Origin: Tenuifilaceae bacterium CYCD
Lineage (GTDB): Bacteria; Bacteroidota; Bacteroidia; Bacteroidales; Tenuifilaceae
DNA length: 64,000 nt
Direction of reading: 5' to 3'
Assembly (NCBI GenBank): GCA_036322835.1
Contig: AP027304.1
Coordinates: 2,604,001-2,668,000 of the forward strand
Shown here: positions 52,241 to 61,103 of the stretch, in pieces
Position numbering within the stretch: position 1 is the stretch's first letter
How the letters are laid out: each line of letters opens with the position of its first letter
Position numbers and translations under genes: made by a program
Notes under the pieces: generated by a model
Database searches by the model: none
Seen by the model: only the letters and a program-made list of their open reading frames with translations
Told to the model about the DNA's origin: nothing

Positions 52241-52284
52241 GAAACGCTGGAAGGAATTAGCCTTTCCAGCGTTTCGTTTTTTTT
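52241..52284 (+). terminator. Intrinsic terminator after the prolyl oligopeptidase gene
   Basis: A 12-bp stem GAAACGCTGGAA/TTCCAGCGTTTC, followed after one G by eight T. Confidence 0.93.
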
Positions 52285-52324
52285 GAGGGGATGGATTTTA
52301 CGTTCTAGTTTGATTTTAAATGCA

Positions 52325-52332
52325 TAACTTTG
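52325..52332 (+). promoter_or_regulatory. -7 box (TAACTTTG) of the Crp/Fnr gene
   Basis: A perfect TAnnTTTG element. It overlaps an upstream in-frame TTG and so supports the ATG at 52357 as the start. Confidence 0.7.
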
Positions 52333-52356
52333 GATTTACAAAGCGATAAGGGAACA

Positions 52357-52920
52357 ATGATAAAACTTGCGAATTACATTAAATCGTTAATTGATATAAG
52401 CGATAATGATTTAAGAATAATCTTATCGAATTTTAGCAAAAAGGAGTTGGCAAAAGGATCTTACATTCTAAAGCGAGGGCAAATCGCATCGTCTTACTAT
52501 TTTATTGCTTCGGGTGCCGTAAGAATATTTTCCGACGAGGAGCCCAACGGCAAAACGCTCTGGATTGCTTTTGAGAATCAGTTTGTGGCAGAGTTGCCAA
52601 GCATTCGATTTCAAACTCCTTCGGAATTTAGTTTTCAGGCAATAGAGGATACTGTAATAATGATTATTGATTCGGCCAGGATGGAACAACTATATGCTCA
52701 GATTCCGCAGTGGCAAGCATTTGGCCGACAGATATGGGAAAAGTCTTTTTTAGCTGTTGTTCAGAATGTGGTGTTGCTGCAGACGCATAACGCTACCGAA
52801 CGTTATAAAAGAGCCGTATTGGAAACTGAGTACATTCAGAGAGTTCCTTTAAAGTATCTATCGTCATTTCTTGGAATAACTCCATCGTCGTTAAGCCGTT
52901 TGCGAAAAAAAATCAAATAG
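52357..52920 (+). CDS. Crp/Fnr family transcriptional regulator
   Basis: A 187-aa regulator. Residues about 20-115 are the cyclic-nucleotide-binding-type sensor (LAKGSYILKRGQIASSYYFIASGAVRIF), and residues about 140-187 are a short winged helix ending in YLSSFLGITPSSLSRLRKKI. There is no Cys cluster for an [4Fe-4S] centre, so it is not a classical oxygen-sensing FNR. It may bind cAMP-like or other small ligands, or haem. A promoter box directly before it fixes the start. The efflux gene 66 nt later is the likely target or partner. A link to the nitrite genes at 55-64 kb is possible but not shown. Confidence 0.88.
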   Translation: MIKLANYIKSLIDISDNDLRIILSNFSKKELAKGSYILKRGQIASSYYFIASGAVRIFSDEEPNGKTLWIAFENQFVAELPSIRFQTPSEFSFQAIEDTVIMIIDSARMEQLYAQIPQWQAFGRQIWEKSFLAVVQNVVLLQTHNATERYKRAVLETEYIQRVPLKYLSSFLGITPSSLSRLRKKIK

Positions 52921-52923
52921 TTT

Positions 52924-52944
52924 AATTGCCAAAAGGCAATTTTT
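52924..52944 (+). terminator. Short terminator-like hairpin
   Basis: AATTGCC and GGCAATT with an AAAA loop, then TTT. It lies between the regulator and the efflux gene, upstream of that gene's own promoter box. Confidence 0.5.
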
Positions 52945-52961
52945 GAGGATCGGCTTAAAAG

Positions 52962-52969
52962 TAGTTTTG
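52962..52969 (+). promoter_or_regulatory. -7 box (TAGTTTTG) of the Bcr/CflA gene
   Basis: A perfect TAnnTTTG element 17 nt before the ATG, with TTTTG 16 nt further upstream as a possible -33 element. Confidence 0.65.
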
Positions 52970-52986
52970 CACACAAATTTTAGAGT

Positions 52987-54219
52987 ATGCAAAACAGTAA
53001 AAACATTTCATTTCTTGTTGTATTCATGGGGCTTTTGGTTGGATTACCTGCCTTAACAACCGATATTTATTTGCCAAGTTTTCCGGCATTGGCAAGTTTT
53101 TTTGACACGTCAGCGTCGAGTATTCAAATGACCCTTACAGCAACCATGATAGGGGTTGCACTGGGACAATTAGTAATTGGTCCATTAAGCGATAGGTATG
53201 GGCGGAAAACTCCCTTAATAGTTAGTTTGGCCGCATTTATAGTTACAACCGCTTTTATTATCTATACAAAAGATGTTCGTTACTTTATAGCGCTTCGATT
53301 TGTGCAGGGGTTTGCCTGTTCGTCGGGGATGGTGCTTTCGCGTGCAGTTTTGGCAAGTACCTATTCGGGATCTCAGCTGGCAAAGGCATTGTCTATTAAC
53401 ACTGCAATTCTTAGTGTTATGCCAACTTTTGCACCTGTTGTTGGCGGTGTTATACTCACCTTTGCTAGTTGGCAGGGGCAATTTATATTTCTATTGATTA
53501 TTAGTGCGGTATTCCTTATTTCATCTTTTGGTTTAAAGGAATCGTCTACCAAGGAGAGCGTGGCCGATAATTCATCGAGTAGTTTGGGTAAGGGTTTGTT
53601 ACTTCTGCTAGGAAATAAGAGTTACATTTCTAATGTATTGATATTTGCCTTTGCTATGGCCGTTATGTTTGCCTATATTGCGTCATCGCCTTTTATTTTT
53701 CAGGAACATTACCAGTTATCGCCGTTGCTCTATAGCATACTGTTTGGATTAAATGCTGTAGCATTGGCCATAGGATCGCTATTTGCATCGCGGTTTCGGA
53801 ATCAGGAAAAGGCTCTGCAACTAGGCGCCTTGGGTTTAATCGTTATGAGTGTGGTTTTGGTTGCTACCCTATTCTCGGGATTATCCTATGTGTTTTTCGA
53901 GATGGCGTTCTTTGTTATGTTCATCTTCAATGGTTTAATTTATCCCTCGTCAACTACATTGGCTTTAGGATCGTGCCAGCAGAATGCGGGAACTGCATCG
54001 GCTATACTTGGTACAACTCAATTCTTGTTTGGAGGTATTGTTTCGCCATTAGTGGGAATTGGTGATATTTTGTATTCAACATCTGTTGCAATAGTTGTGT
54101 GCTCGCTGATAGTTTTCTTGTTGGTTTTGCAGCGAATGCTGTCGGGTAATGGATCAACGGTTCAATTGATTTACGTTCGAATAATCAACAGACTTGGGAG
54201 GGTTGATATAAAAGATTAG
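52987..54219 (+). CDS. Bcr/CflA family MFS drug exporter
   Basis: A 410-aa inner-membrane major facilitator with 12 hydrophobic segments. The family start LVGLPALTTDIYLPSFPAL and the motif A loop GPLSDRYGRKTPLI are clear, and FAPVVGGVIL matches motif C of drug:H+ antiporters. Members export bicyclomycin, chloramphenicol, sulfonamides or small metabolites such as cysteine. The adjacent Crp/Fnr gene is probably its regulator. The substrate cannot be told. Confidence 0.92.
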   Translation: MQNSKNISFLVVFMGLLVGLPALTTDIYLPSFPALASFFDTSASSIQMTLTATMIGVALGQLVIGPLSDRYGRKTPLIVSLAAFIVTTAFIIYTKDVRYFIALRFVQGFACSSGMVLSRAVLASTYSGSQLAKALSINTAILSVMPTFAPVVGGVILTFASWQGQFIFLLIISAVFLISSFGLKESSTKESVADNSSSSLGKGLLLLLGNKSYISNVLIFAFAMAVMFAYIASSPFIFQEHYQLSPLLYSILFGLNAVALAIGSLFASRFRNQEKALQLGALGLIVMSVVLVATLFSGLSYVFFEMAFFVMFIFNGLIYPSSTTLALGSCQQNAGTASAILGTTQFLFGGIVSPLVGIGDILYSTSVAIVVCSLIVFLLVLQRMLSGNGSTVQLIYVRIINRLGRVDIKD

Positions 54220-54258
54220 CCGATGGAATAATATTGGCTAATATCCGTAACAGTTTAG

Positions 54259-54266
54259 TACCTTTG
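54259..54266 (+). promoter_or_regulatory. -7 box (TACCTTTG) of ywbE
   Basis: A perfect TAnnTTTG element 24 nt before the ATG at 54291. It excludes the upstream TTG start. Confidence 0.7.
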
Positions 54267-54290
54267 CGGCATAATAAAGATTTTTGCGAA

Positions 54291-54485
54291 ATGGATGGAA
54301 CTAAACGGGCAGATATAAAGCCAGGGCTGCATGTTAATATTGTGCTGAAGAAGGATCAACGAACAGGAACATTAACCGAAGGATTCGTTAAGGATATTCT
54401 AACCAGTGCTCCTGTTCACCATAGAGGAATTAAGGTTAGGTTAGAGGATGGACAAATTGGTCGTGTAAAGGAGATATTAGACTAA
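54291..54485 (+). CDS. ywbE: YwbE family protein (DUF2196)
   Basis: A 64-aa cytoplasmic protein of the YwbE family, role unknown. The family wording IKPGLHVNIVLKKDQRTGTLTEGFVKDILT and HHRGIKVRLEDGQIGRVKEIL covers the whole chain, which looks like a small SH3-like beta barrel. It ends 4 nt before the RluA-type gene; the two form an operon. This suggests an RNA- or ribosome-related role, but that is inference. Confidence 0.92.
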   Translation: MDGTKRADIKPGLHVNIVLKKDQRTGTLTEGFVKDILTSAPVHHRGIKVRLEDGQIGRVKEILD

Positions 54486-54489
54486 AACC

Positions 54490-55398
54490 ATGGCAAAGAA
54501 AGAGTATCGGCACAAACCCGATGATGCGAAGAAACGGGAGATTCGCTTAACGGTGACTGAGGAAGGTGTACTTATGAAGTTTCTGCTTGCACAGATTCCC
54601 CACAAGAATCGCGATAACTTTAAAACCTTGCTTAACGATAGGCAAATAAGGGTTGATGGTTCCGTGGTTACATGGTATAACCATCCGCTAAAACCGGGTC
54701 AGGTGGTTACGGTTAGTTGGTTTAAGATGCCATCAACCAAGCAGTATCCTGGTATTAAGGTGCTTTTCGAGGATCAACACATTATTGTAATCGAAAAGGA
54801 TTCGGGTGTACTGTCCATTGCAACCGATAAGGAGAAGGATGTAACAGCCTATAGTATGCTCCGCAGCCATGTTAAGGAGCAAGGCGCATCGAATAAGATT
54901 TTTATTGTTCACCGGATTGATAGGGAAACATCGGGTGTTATTATATTTGCCAAGAGCGAGGCGGTTAAAACAACCCTACAGAAGAACTGGAACGACTCTG
55001 TTCTGGAACGAACTTACATAGCTGTGGTTGAGGGTGCTGTGGAGAAGCCCACTGGAACCATAACATCTTACTTAAAGGAGAGTCCCGCGTTTGTGATGTA
55101 CTCGTGCGATGATCGTGCCGAGGGGCAAAAGGCCATTACTCACTACAAGGTGATGAAACAGAATGCACAGTATACTCTGCTAAAGGTGAATTTGGAAACG
55201 GGACGAAAGAATCAGATAAGGGTTCATATGCAGGATATTGGACACAGCGTAATTGGCGATAAAAAGTATGGATCGAAGGAAAGCCCCATAGGCCGGTTAG
55301 GTTTGCATGCGCAGGTGTTGGCTTTTACTCATCCGGTAACCAGCAAACCAATGCGGTTCGAAACGCAGATTCCAAAAGCATTTCTAAAGTTATTCTAG
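54490..55398 (+). CDS. RluA family rRNA/tRNA pseudouridine synthase with S4 domain
   Basis: A 302-aa RNA-modifying enzyme. Residues about 20-80 form an S4 RNA-binding domain (FLLAQIPHKNRDNFKTLLNDRQIRVDG). The catalytic domain follows, with the active-site Asp in HRIDRETSGVIIFAKS, then ERTYIAVVEG, LETGRKNQIRVHM and GDKKYGS. It converts specific uridines to pseudouridine; which site cannot be told. It is directly downstream of ywbE. Confidence 0.94.
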   Translation: MAKKEYRHKPDDAKKREIRLTVTEEGVLMKFLLAQIPHKNRDNFKTLLNDRQIRVDGSVVTWYNHPLKPGQVVTVSWFKMPSTKQYPGIKVLFEDQHIIVIEKDSGVLSIATDKEKDVTAYSMLRSHVKEQGASNKIFIVHRIDRETSGVIIFAKSEAVKTTLQKNWNDSVLERTYIAVVEGAVEKPTGTITSYLKESPAFVMYSCDDRAEGQKAITHYKVMKQNAQYTLLKVNLETGRKNQIRVHMQDIGHSVIGDKKYGSKESPIGRLGLHAQVLAFTHPVTSKPMRFETQIPKAFLKLF

Positions 55399-55424
55399 GA
55401 AGTGTTTTTAATAGATATTGGTAT

Positions 55425-55730
55425 TTAAAAGATTTTAAATACCAATACTTTAAGATTTGAACTACCCGTATTGGCCATCCCGCGCTGTTTATTCTTTTCA
55501 ACAAATAGGCTGTGGTTTGCCTTTACAGGCATGGACTCATCATCAACATTGATTTTACCTTCGCCTTCTAGAATGTAAAAGATTACATCGAAGGGATTAG
55601 TGTGCGGGGCAACCTCCTCGTTGGGATAAAGGTTAAGATGGATAAGTTCCACCTTTTCGCTTGTAAACATTTTGTGGCCATCGAGGTTGAATGGAACCTT
55701 TTCGGCACTTTCGAGCGTGATTAGTTTCAT
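55425..55730 (-). CDS. Small cupin protein (nitrite operon end)
   Basis: A 101-aa single-domain cupin. Cupin motif 1 is LNLYPNEEVAPHTNPFDVIFYILEGEG, with only one His of the usual pair, and motif 2 is HSLFVEKNKQRGMANTG. It shares the NPFDVxFYxLEGEG wording with the cupins at 60181 and 60558, so the three are paralogues. Such proteins may bind a metal or small ligand. It is the last gene of the minus-strand nitrite/Hcp block, 71 nt after ccsA. Confidence 0.85.
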   Translation of the reverse strand: MKLITLESAEKVPFNLDGHKMFTSEKVELIHLNLYPNEEVAPHTNPFDVIFYILEGEGKINVDDESMPVKANHSLFVEKNKQRGMANTGSSNLKVLVFKIF

Positions 55731-55801
55731 TATTATTTAAAAGTTAGGCTTATATACTATGCTGTTTTAAACACGATCAACGAACAACAATAAACGATTA
55801 T

Positions 55802-56599
55802 CTACCCTCCATAAACATGTACACTCTGCATTCCAGTTGGCATATATTTTATGCCCATCCATGTAATAATTAGAACAATGAATGAGAGTGCCAGCAGTGT
55901 TATGATAAGTTTCTTCTTATTGGGTAAAAACTTATGGATATGGATTAGTATTAGATAGAAGAACCAAGTTAGTAATGCCCATGTTTCCTTTGGATCCCAA
56001 GCCCAGTAGTTTCCCCAAGCAATTTTTGCCCAGAATGCACCAAGTAGCATTCCCCAGGTTAGAAAAGCAAAGCCAGGGTAAACCAACTGCATTGATAGAG
56101 CAATGTCCTTTTCTACTTCACTGTTTTTTCTATAGTAGTAGAAGGCCTTTAGTGTTGATATGCTTGCAGCGCCTAGTATAGCGTATGATATCATATACAC
56201 TATAACGTGAGGGATAAACAAATAGCTCTGCAATGCTGGCATCAACGATTTGCTTTGGTACTCAGGATGAATAATATCTACAATCAGAAAAACTATCGAC
56301 ATTATGTATCCAAGTGCAAACATCGCTTTGTTGCTTGTTTTTAGGTAGATAATCCAAGTTACAATGCTCACAAAAAGAGAGTACCATAGCCTTGTTTCGG
56401 CCATTGTACGCATTGGAGGGCGTTCAAGCGTAACCCAGAGACCTGCAACAAATGCCACTAAAAGAATCGTGCCCAGTAAAGCGATGATTAAACCAACCTT
56501 TCGGTAAGTCTCGGTGAACTTCGGAATTAAAACAATGGCGATGCTTAAAGCCCAAAGAATTATTGCTGATACAGATATATAGTTAAATATTTGCCACAT
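55802..56599 (-). CDS. ccsA: Cytochrome c assembly protein CcsA
   Basis: A 265-aa inner-membrane protein of the CcsA/ResC (system II) haem lyase family, which hands haem to apocytochromes c in the periplasm. Eight hydrophobic segments are visible. The tryptophan-rich WWD motif is in WAKIAWGNYWAWDPKETWALLTW, flanked by conserved His (PHVIVYMISY and HIHKF). It lies just after the ResB-like gene, and the two make the system II pair needed for NrfA and NrfH. Confidence 0.94.
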   Translation of the reverse strand: MWQIFNYISVSAIILWALSIAIVLIPKFTETYRKVGLIIALLGTILLVAFVAGLWVTLERPPMRTMAETRLWYSLFVSIVTWIIYLKTSNKAMFALGYIMSIVFLIVDIIHPEYQSKSLMPALQSYLFIPHVIVYMISYAILGAASISTLKAFYYYRKNSEVEKDIALSMQLVYPGFAFLTWGMLLGAFWAKIAWGNYWAWDPKETWALLTWFFYLILIHIHKFLPNKKKLIITLLALSFIVLIITWMGIKYMPTGMQSVHVYGG

Positions 56600-56638
56600 A
56601 GTTCAGACGTTAGAAATTAGACAGAAGATATTAGATAA

Positions 56639-57868
56639 TTAATGCTGATTTTTATAAAAGTTGCTCAATGACATTAGAATAGTTCCAAAAAGAATCATCA
56701 GCATACCAGCATACACAAACTTTAACCAAGGGTCGTAAATTGCTAAAAATATGCTGTACTCGGAATCTGCACCAGCCCTGTTGTCGTATCCATATTGGTA
56801 AACAAACCAGCCGTCAACTTTTAAGGGAGAATTAACCTCAATTCGGTGCTTTTCCTCAGCAATTCCACTTTTAGTGTAAAGCAGTATGTCAGAGGCGTAG
56901 TATTTGGGTTCAGCAGGAAGTAGCCTAAGAATGGTATCTTCATTGATTGTTAGGTATCGTTCTGCAAACGAGGCGCACTCTGGTGCAATCCAACCCTTGG
57001 TGGATTTTCCATTTTTGATTGAAACTTCCACAAGTGCTGCGGGACCTGTAAATGGAACTCCTCTGGCATCAATAAAACCGCTATCGGAGATATATGCTCT
57101 TTGGTAGTATTGGTGAACCTTAACGTCAATACCTTCGATGCAAAAAATACTATCTATTGATATGTCTGGATGATTTTGGGGAAGAAAGGGTAATTCTGTT
57201 CCACGAACCATCAATGCTGGTTTTGGAGTGTAATACTCGGCAATAAATTTTTCCAATTTAATGGCGATTGGTAATTCAACATCTTTGCCCTTATCATTTA
57301 TTCCATACCATACAAGTTGGTCAACGCTTACCTGTATTTTTACTTCCTGTTTATCACCATAGCCTAGCAAACCAGCAATAACGCAAAGCCATAAACCAAG
57401 ATGATTCAAGGTAAATGCAATATTGGTAAAGGTGAAGGGATAAATCCTTTTTGCAATTGCAAAGCAAAGGGTTAATGTTAAGTACAACGCTGATAGGGTA
57501 AAATACCATGTTCGTGTTATGATATGTAACCCAGCAGGCATTTCCCCTTGCTTTTGTGGAATTACTGCGAGCAAGAATACCTGAAACGAGAAAAGAATAA
57601 TTGCAGGAATTGACGATTTTATGGATGATAACCACACAACAATAGATTTTTTGCGCCACAAGGTGCTTGTGACTATTGTTGTTATTACAAGAATGGCAAT
57701 GTAAATGAAGTTATACGGGTAGCGTGGCGGAATATAATGGTGTAAGGGATTTACAATCTCCATTAAAAAACCCAAAACCAAAAATCCAAAGGCAAAAACA
57801 AATCCTTCCTTATAGTTCCAAGGGAAAGACCAAATTGGCTTTCCCTTGGTATTTTGTTCATGATTCAT
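56639..57868 (-). CDS. ResB-like cytochrome c biogenesis protein
   Basis: A 409-aa inner-membrane protein. I start at the ATG at 57868; an upstream in-frame TTG would add five residues. Four membrane segments lie in residues about 25-160, then a large periplasmic beta domain (about 170-370) containing the ResB-type stretches LPIAIKLEKFIAEYYTPKP and SPLKVDGWFVYQYGYD. A last membrane helix follows at about 380-400 (PWLKFVYAGMLMILFGTILM). It works with CcsA in system II haem attachment. It is a divergent member, as in other Bacteroidota NrfHA operons. Confidence 0.88.
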   Translation of the reverse strand: MNHEQNTKGKPIWSFPWNYKEGFVFAFGFLVLGFLMEIVNPLHHYIPPRYPYNFIYIAILVITTIVTSTLWRKKSIVVWLSSIKSSIPAIILFSFQVFLLAVIPQKQGEMPAGLHIITRTWYFTLSALYLTLTLCFAIAKRIYPFTFTNIAFTLNHLGLWLCVIAGLLGYGDKQEVKIQVSVDQLVWYGINDKGKDVELPIAIKLEKFIAEYYTPKPALMVRGTELPFLPQNHPDISIDSIFCIEGIDVKVHQYYQRAYISDSGFIDARGVPFTGPAALVEVSIKNGKSTKGWIAPECASFAERYLTINEDTILRLLPAEPKYYASDILLYTKSGIAEEKHRIEVNSPLKVDGWFVYQYGYDNRAGADSEYSIFLAIYDPWLKFVYAGMLMILFGTILMSLSNFYKNQH

Positions 57869-57950
57869 AATGTCTAAAGGCAAAATTCAAAAGTTTATTT
57901 TATTTTTTAAAAATTTTCAAATCATCAACTTATCTCATTTCCAAATTGCC

Positions 57951-59462
57951 CTACATTATTTTAGCAGGCAAAGGCATTTGTTTTTGACGTTCCTCCGCTT
58001 TCTTTAACCACTCGGGCAGTTTTGTTTCTTTCCAAGCCTTTTTCTCCGATTTTAGTTTGCTCATATCTAGGCCAATGGCGGTTTGGGCTTTATCCTTGGT
58101 GCTGATATCAGGTAGTTCAACAGGCTTATTGTGGCCTAAATCCGCAAGTATTCTAGAAAGCTCAAGCCTTGCTTGTGATGCTTTGTTCATTCCGTCGGCA
58201 ATAATACGCATGCACTCAAGAGGTGCGTGGAACGAGGCTCCATGGCTTGCAGCCACAAAATCCCATCGCCATTGTGCCTGACGGATAAGTTTCATTACAG
58301 GTTCCATCATCTTTTCGGTTGCACCTTTATCCCAAGCAAATTTTGCCTCGAAGTGTGCTTTTACAAGTAAATCTTCCAGCGCAATTTTTTCCTTGTAAAC
58401 TTTATCCTGCCTATCGTATACATTTTTAGTTAATTCCTCTTTTGATTGGCGGTGGCAAACCATGCATGATGCTTCCATGTTGTTCAGCGGACTTTGAACC
58501 TTATGGTCGGTAATTTTTTGGCTACCCTCTGTGGTGTAAGGCATATGGCAATCGGCACACGATGCTCCACGTTGATAGTGGATGCTGTGTTGGAAAAGTT
58601 CAAAGTCAGGATGTTGAGCCTTTATAATTGGAACTTTACTTATTGCGTGTGTCCAGTCCGAGAAGTTGAAAGAATCATAATACTCTTCAATTTGTTCCAT
58701 ATCCATACCCTTATCCCAAGGGAATGTAACGTATTTACCATCGCCTTTAAAGTAGTACTCCACGTGACATTGTGCACAAACCATCGTACGCATTTGGTTC
58801 AATGTTGCTTTGGTTATATCTTTTCCTTGCCTTTGATATGCCTCAATAAATGGCGGTTGGTAAAAACGAAGATTCATTGTCTTGGGTTCGTGGCAGTTTG
58901 CACATCCTATGGGGTTTACAATCTCCGAAAGCATTGTCGACCATTTTGTTTTATAAAAATCGGCTGGGGATGTTTGGGTAAACATTCTTGGAACATCAGG
59001 GCTTTTGCAAGCCCAACAGCTAGAGTATTGTGGTCCTTCATGTTCATCCTGGGGAGTTCCTGTTCTTAATGTGTTTTGTATATCTTTAATAGCATAAACG
59101 TGTCCTCTTGGCTGGTTGTATTCCTTTGAGAACGCATATCCTGCAAAAAGTACAACTATTCTCGGGTCTTCCTCAAGAGCATCGCGCATTGCACTTCCGT
59201 TATATTTTGAATGAAATGATGTGTCGGCCATTTGCGAGTATGTTTGATACTCGCGAGGGTATGCAAGACCCCAAACCTCGTTTCGTGGCTCAAATTCGGC
59301 TAAATCGTATTTAGGTTGATTCATAAGGGTTGCTTCAGTTCTGCGTTGAACAATGCTTGCTGCAAGCAATCCAAGCACAAAAACTACAGCCATTGTACCT
59401 AGGAAAAGCGCCCAGCCAATCCATGGTTGCTGTTCTATCTTCTTGCTTAATGGGGTACTCAT
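57951..59462 (-). CDS. nrfA: Cytochrome c nitrite reductase, catalytic subunit NrfA
   Basis: The pentahaem enzyme that reduces nitrite to ammonium with six electrons in the periplasm. After an N-terminal membrane anchor (about 15-37) there are five haem motifs: the lysine-ligated active-site CWACK, then CANCH, CAQCH, CADCH and CMVCH. The catalytic region HSIHYQRGASCADCHMPYT is present. The 503-aa length is normal. It follows nrfH by 18 nt, so NrfH feeds it electrons from menaquinol. It also reduces NO and hydroxylamine, matching the adjacent hcp. Confidence 0.97.
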   Translation of the reverse strand: MSTPLSKKIEQQPWIGWALFLGTMAVVFVLGLLAASIVQRRTEATLMNQPKYDLAEFEPRNEVWGLAYPREYQTYSQMADTSFHSKYNGSAMRDALEEDPRIVVLFAGYAFSKEYNQPRGHVYAIKDIQNTLRTGTPQDEHEGPQYSSCWACKSPDVPRMFTQTSPADFYKTKWSTMLSEIVNPIGCANCHEPKTMNLRFYQPPFIEAYQRQGKDITKATLNQMRTMVCAQCHVEYYFKGDGKYVTFPWDKGMDMEQIEEYYDSFNFSDWTHAISKVPIIKAQHPDFELFQHSIHYQRGASCADCHMPYTTEGSQKITDHKVQSPLNNMEASCMVCHRQSKEELTKNVYDRQDKVYKEKIALEDLLVKAHFEAKFAWDKGATEKMMEPVMKLIRQAQWRWDFVAASHGASFHAPLECMRIIADGMNKASQARLELSRILADLGHNKPVELPDISTKDKAQTAIGLDMSKLKSEKKAWKETKLPEWLKKAEERQKQMPLPAKIM

Positions 59463-59480
59463 ATCTGTTTAGGTTTGGGT

Positions 59481-60068
59481 TTAATCGATTAACTTTTTAA
59501 GCCATTCGGGAGTGTCTGATTTAGGGACAGGAGCGCTTCCGAATGGAGTAGAGGAGAGACTTTTTACTCGTCCATGCGGAACATCGCGGTGGCAATCCCA
59601 GCACAAACGTCCATTGCCTTCAATGGTTTGGTCATAGGTGACATTTGCTTTAACCATTTCGGTTAAGTTGCCGTGACAGCGAATGCAGTTCTCCTGAACC
59701 ACTTTGCGACCAGGAGGAAGCATTGTTATGGTTTGAGAATAAGTATTTAGGGTAAAAATGCTTGCGTGTCGCATCCCGTCAGAACCTTTGAAGTAGTATT
59801 TTCGGAAAATATTGTCGTGTGGAACGTGGCAGTCGTTACAAGTGGCAACTTCCCGATGCGACGAGTGATGCCATGTAACGTACTCCGTTCTCATAATATG
59901 GCAATTAACGCAAGTTGCAGGGTCGTTTGAAACGTACGACCAGGCTCTGGATGTGTAAAATGTAAAAGTGGCAGTGCCCATAAAAATTCCAGCAACAATA
60001 ATCACCGGGATGCGCCATTGTGCTGGAGGGTTAAGTTTCTGTATGAATGTCTTAACTTTTGGCATCAT
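59481..60068 (-). CDS. nrfH: Cytochrome c nitrite reductase, small subunit NrfH
   Basis: A 195-aa tetrahaem membrane cytochrome of the NapC/NirT family that oxidises menaquinol and passes electrons to NrfA. One N-terminal membrane helix (about 18-38) is followed by four haem motifs: CVNCH, CNDCH, CIRCH and CWDCH. The DVPHGRVKSL ending is typical. The gene is 18 nt before nrfA on the minus strand. Assignment is firm. Confidence 0.96.
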   Translation of the reverse strand: MMPKVKTFIQKLNPPAQWRIPVIIVAGIFMGTATFTFYTSRAWSYVSNDPATCVNCHIMRTEYVTWHHSSHREVATCNDCHVPHDNIFRKYYFKGSDGMRHASIFTLNTYSQTITMLPPGRKVVQENCIRCHGNLTEMVKANVTYDQTIEGNGRLCWDCHRDVPHGRVKSLSSTPFGSAPVPKSDTPEWLKKLID

Positions 60069-60180
60069 ACATGTAATTTTATTGGGTTAATTTAATTGCA
60101 TCAAGTTATGAATTATTAGATAGAATACCAATAGTAAGAATGTTTTTATGAGTTATGCTTAAGTCGATTAAGCAATTATT

Positions 60181-60507
60181 CTACTCCTTTATCATTGTTA
60201 GCACCATTTTAAAACGTTCTGTAGCCTGTAGTGCGTGAGTAATGTTTGCTGGCATAATAATGGTTTCGCCCGTTGCCAAATCGTGAGGGTTTCCACCAAT
60301 AACGATTCTTGCTTTACCTTCAATAACCTGAACCATTGCATCGAAAGGGGCGGTATGTTCGCTCAACCCTTCGCCTTTATCGAATGCGAAAAGAGATATA
60401 TTGCCAGTGGGGCGTTTAAGCACATTCTTGCTTACAATTCCACCATTGCTATAGTCAACTTCGGTTGCGAAGTTAAATTTTGCTCCTTTTGGAAATTCGT
60501 TTGTCAT
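60181..60507 (-). CDS. Small cupin protein (upstream of nrfH)
   Basis: A 108-aa cupin. Motif 1 is FAFDKGEGLSEHTAPFDAMVQVIEGKARI and motif 2 is GETIIMPANITHALQATERF, giving the usual metal-ligand candidates in the EH and TH positions. It is one of three cupins in this block and lies between hcp/BFD and nrfH. Similar cupins next to Hcp and NrfHA are frequent in anaerobes and may sense or bind a metal or reactive nitrogen species; this is inference. Confidence 0.88.
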   Translation of the reverse strand: MTNEFPKGAKFNFATEVDYSNGGIVSKNVLKRPTGNISLFAFDKGEGLSEHTAPFDAMVQVIEGKARIVIGGNPHDLATGETIIMPANITHALQATERFKMVLTMIKE

Positions 60508-60557
60508 ATTGTTTTGTTTTTCAACCCTGGTGGGTGATTAATAAAATTATAACAAGA

Positions 60558-60905
60558 TTAAAGCACTTTTGTTGAGTTTTGTGGGTTTGGCGTTTTTACC
60601 ACAAGTATTCGTGCAATCTCATTGCTGCTATTGCTTAGGTAGTGTACAATTTCTTTTGGACTTTCAACTAATGTATCTTTTGTAAAGACTGTTGAATTAT
60701 CGCCGATATGAACAGTTGGAGTGCCCTCTAGTATATAGAAAAACACATCAACTGGGGTTTTATGTGGTTTGAGCGATTCGCCTGGTTGCAAGGTAATGTG
60801 CATTGCCTGTGCATCGGGCTGGCTGTACATTTGTCGAACATCTACTTTGTGTGGAGTGTCCTTAAAAATAGCTGTTGATAAATGCGTTGCTTTAATCTCT
60901 GTCAT
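60558..60905 (-). CDS. Small cupin protein (next to the BFD-like gene)
   Basis: A 115-aa cupin. Motif 1 is ITLQPGESLKPHKTPVDVFFYILEGTPTV and motif 2 is KDTLVESPKEIVHYLSN. The pattern PVDVFFYILEG is close to that of the cupin at 55425. It begins 7 nt after the BFD-like stop and 50 nt precede the next cupin, so all three are in one operon. Role unknown. Confidence 0.88.
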   Translation of the reverse strand: MTEIKATHLSTAIFKDTPHKVDVRQMYSQPDAQAMHITLQPGESLKPHKTPVDVFFYILEGTPTVHIGDNSTVFTKDTLVESPKEIVHYLSNSSNEIARILVVKTPNPQNSTKVL

Positions 60906-60912
60906 TGTTATT

Positions 60913-61089
60913 CTATTTAGTGTGTTCCTTGATTATGTCGTTGATATCATCCTCGCAACAACCACAAACAGTTCCTGCTTCGGTTTCGCGCTGGATATCC
61001 TCGAAAGTTTTGCAACCCTTTTCTTTGATTGCTTTTACAATTTGGCCGTATGTAATTTCCATACAGTTGCATACTATTTTATCGTCCAT
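60913..61089 (-). CDS. BFD-like [2Fe-2S] protein
   Basis: A 58-aa protein of the bacterioferritin-associated-ferredoxin-like family, just below a length of 60 residues. The four cysteines are in CNC (residues 7 and 9) and CGCC (with C42 and C45 as the likely ligands), which is the usual CxC...CxxC spacing of BFD-like [2Fe-2S] domains. The frame runs cleanly from MDDKIVCNCMEIT to DIIKEHTK. It lies between hcp and the cupins and probably serves as an electron carrier or an iron-sulfur sensor for this block. Confidence 0.85.
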   Translation of the reverse strand: MDDKIVCNCMEITYGQIVKAIKEKGCKTFEDIQRETEAGTVCGCCEDDINDIIKEHTK

Positions 61090-61103
61090 AGTTGTATTTT
61101 TAT

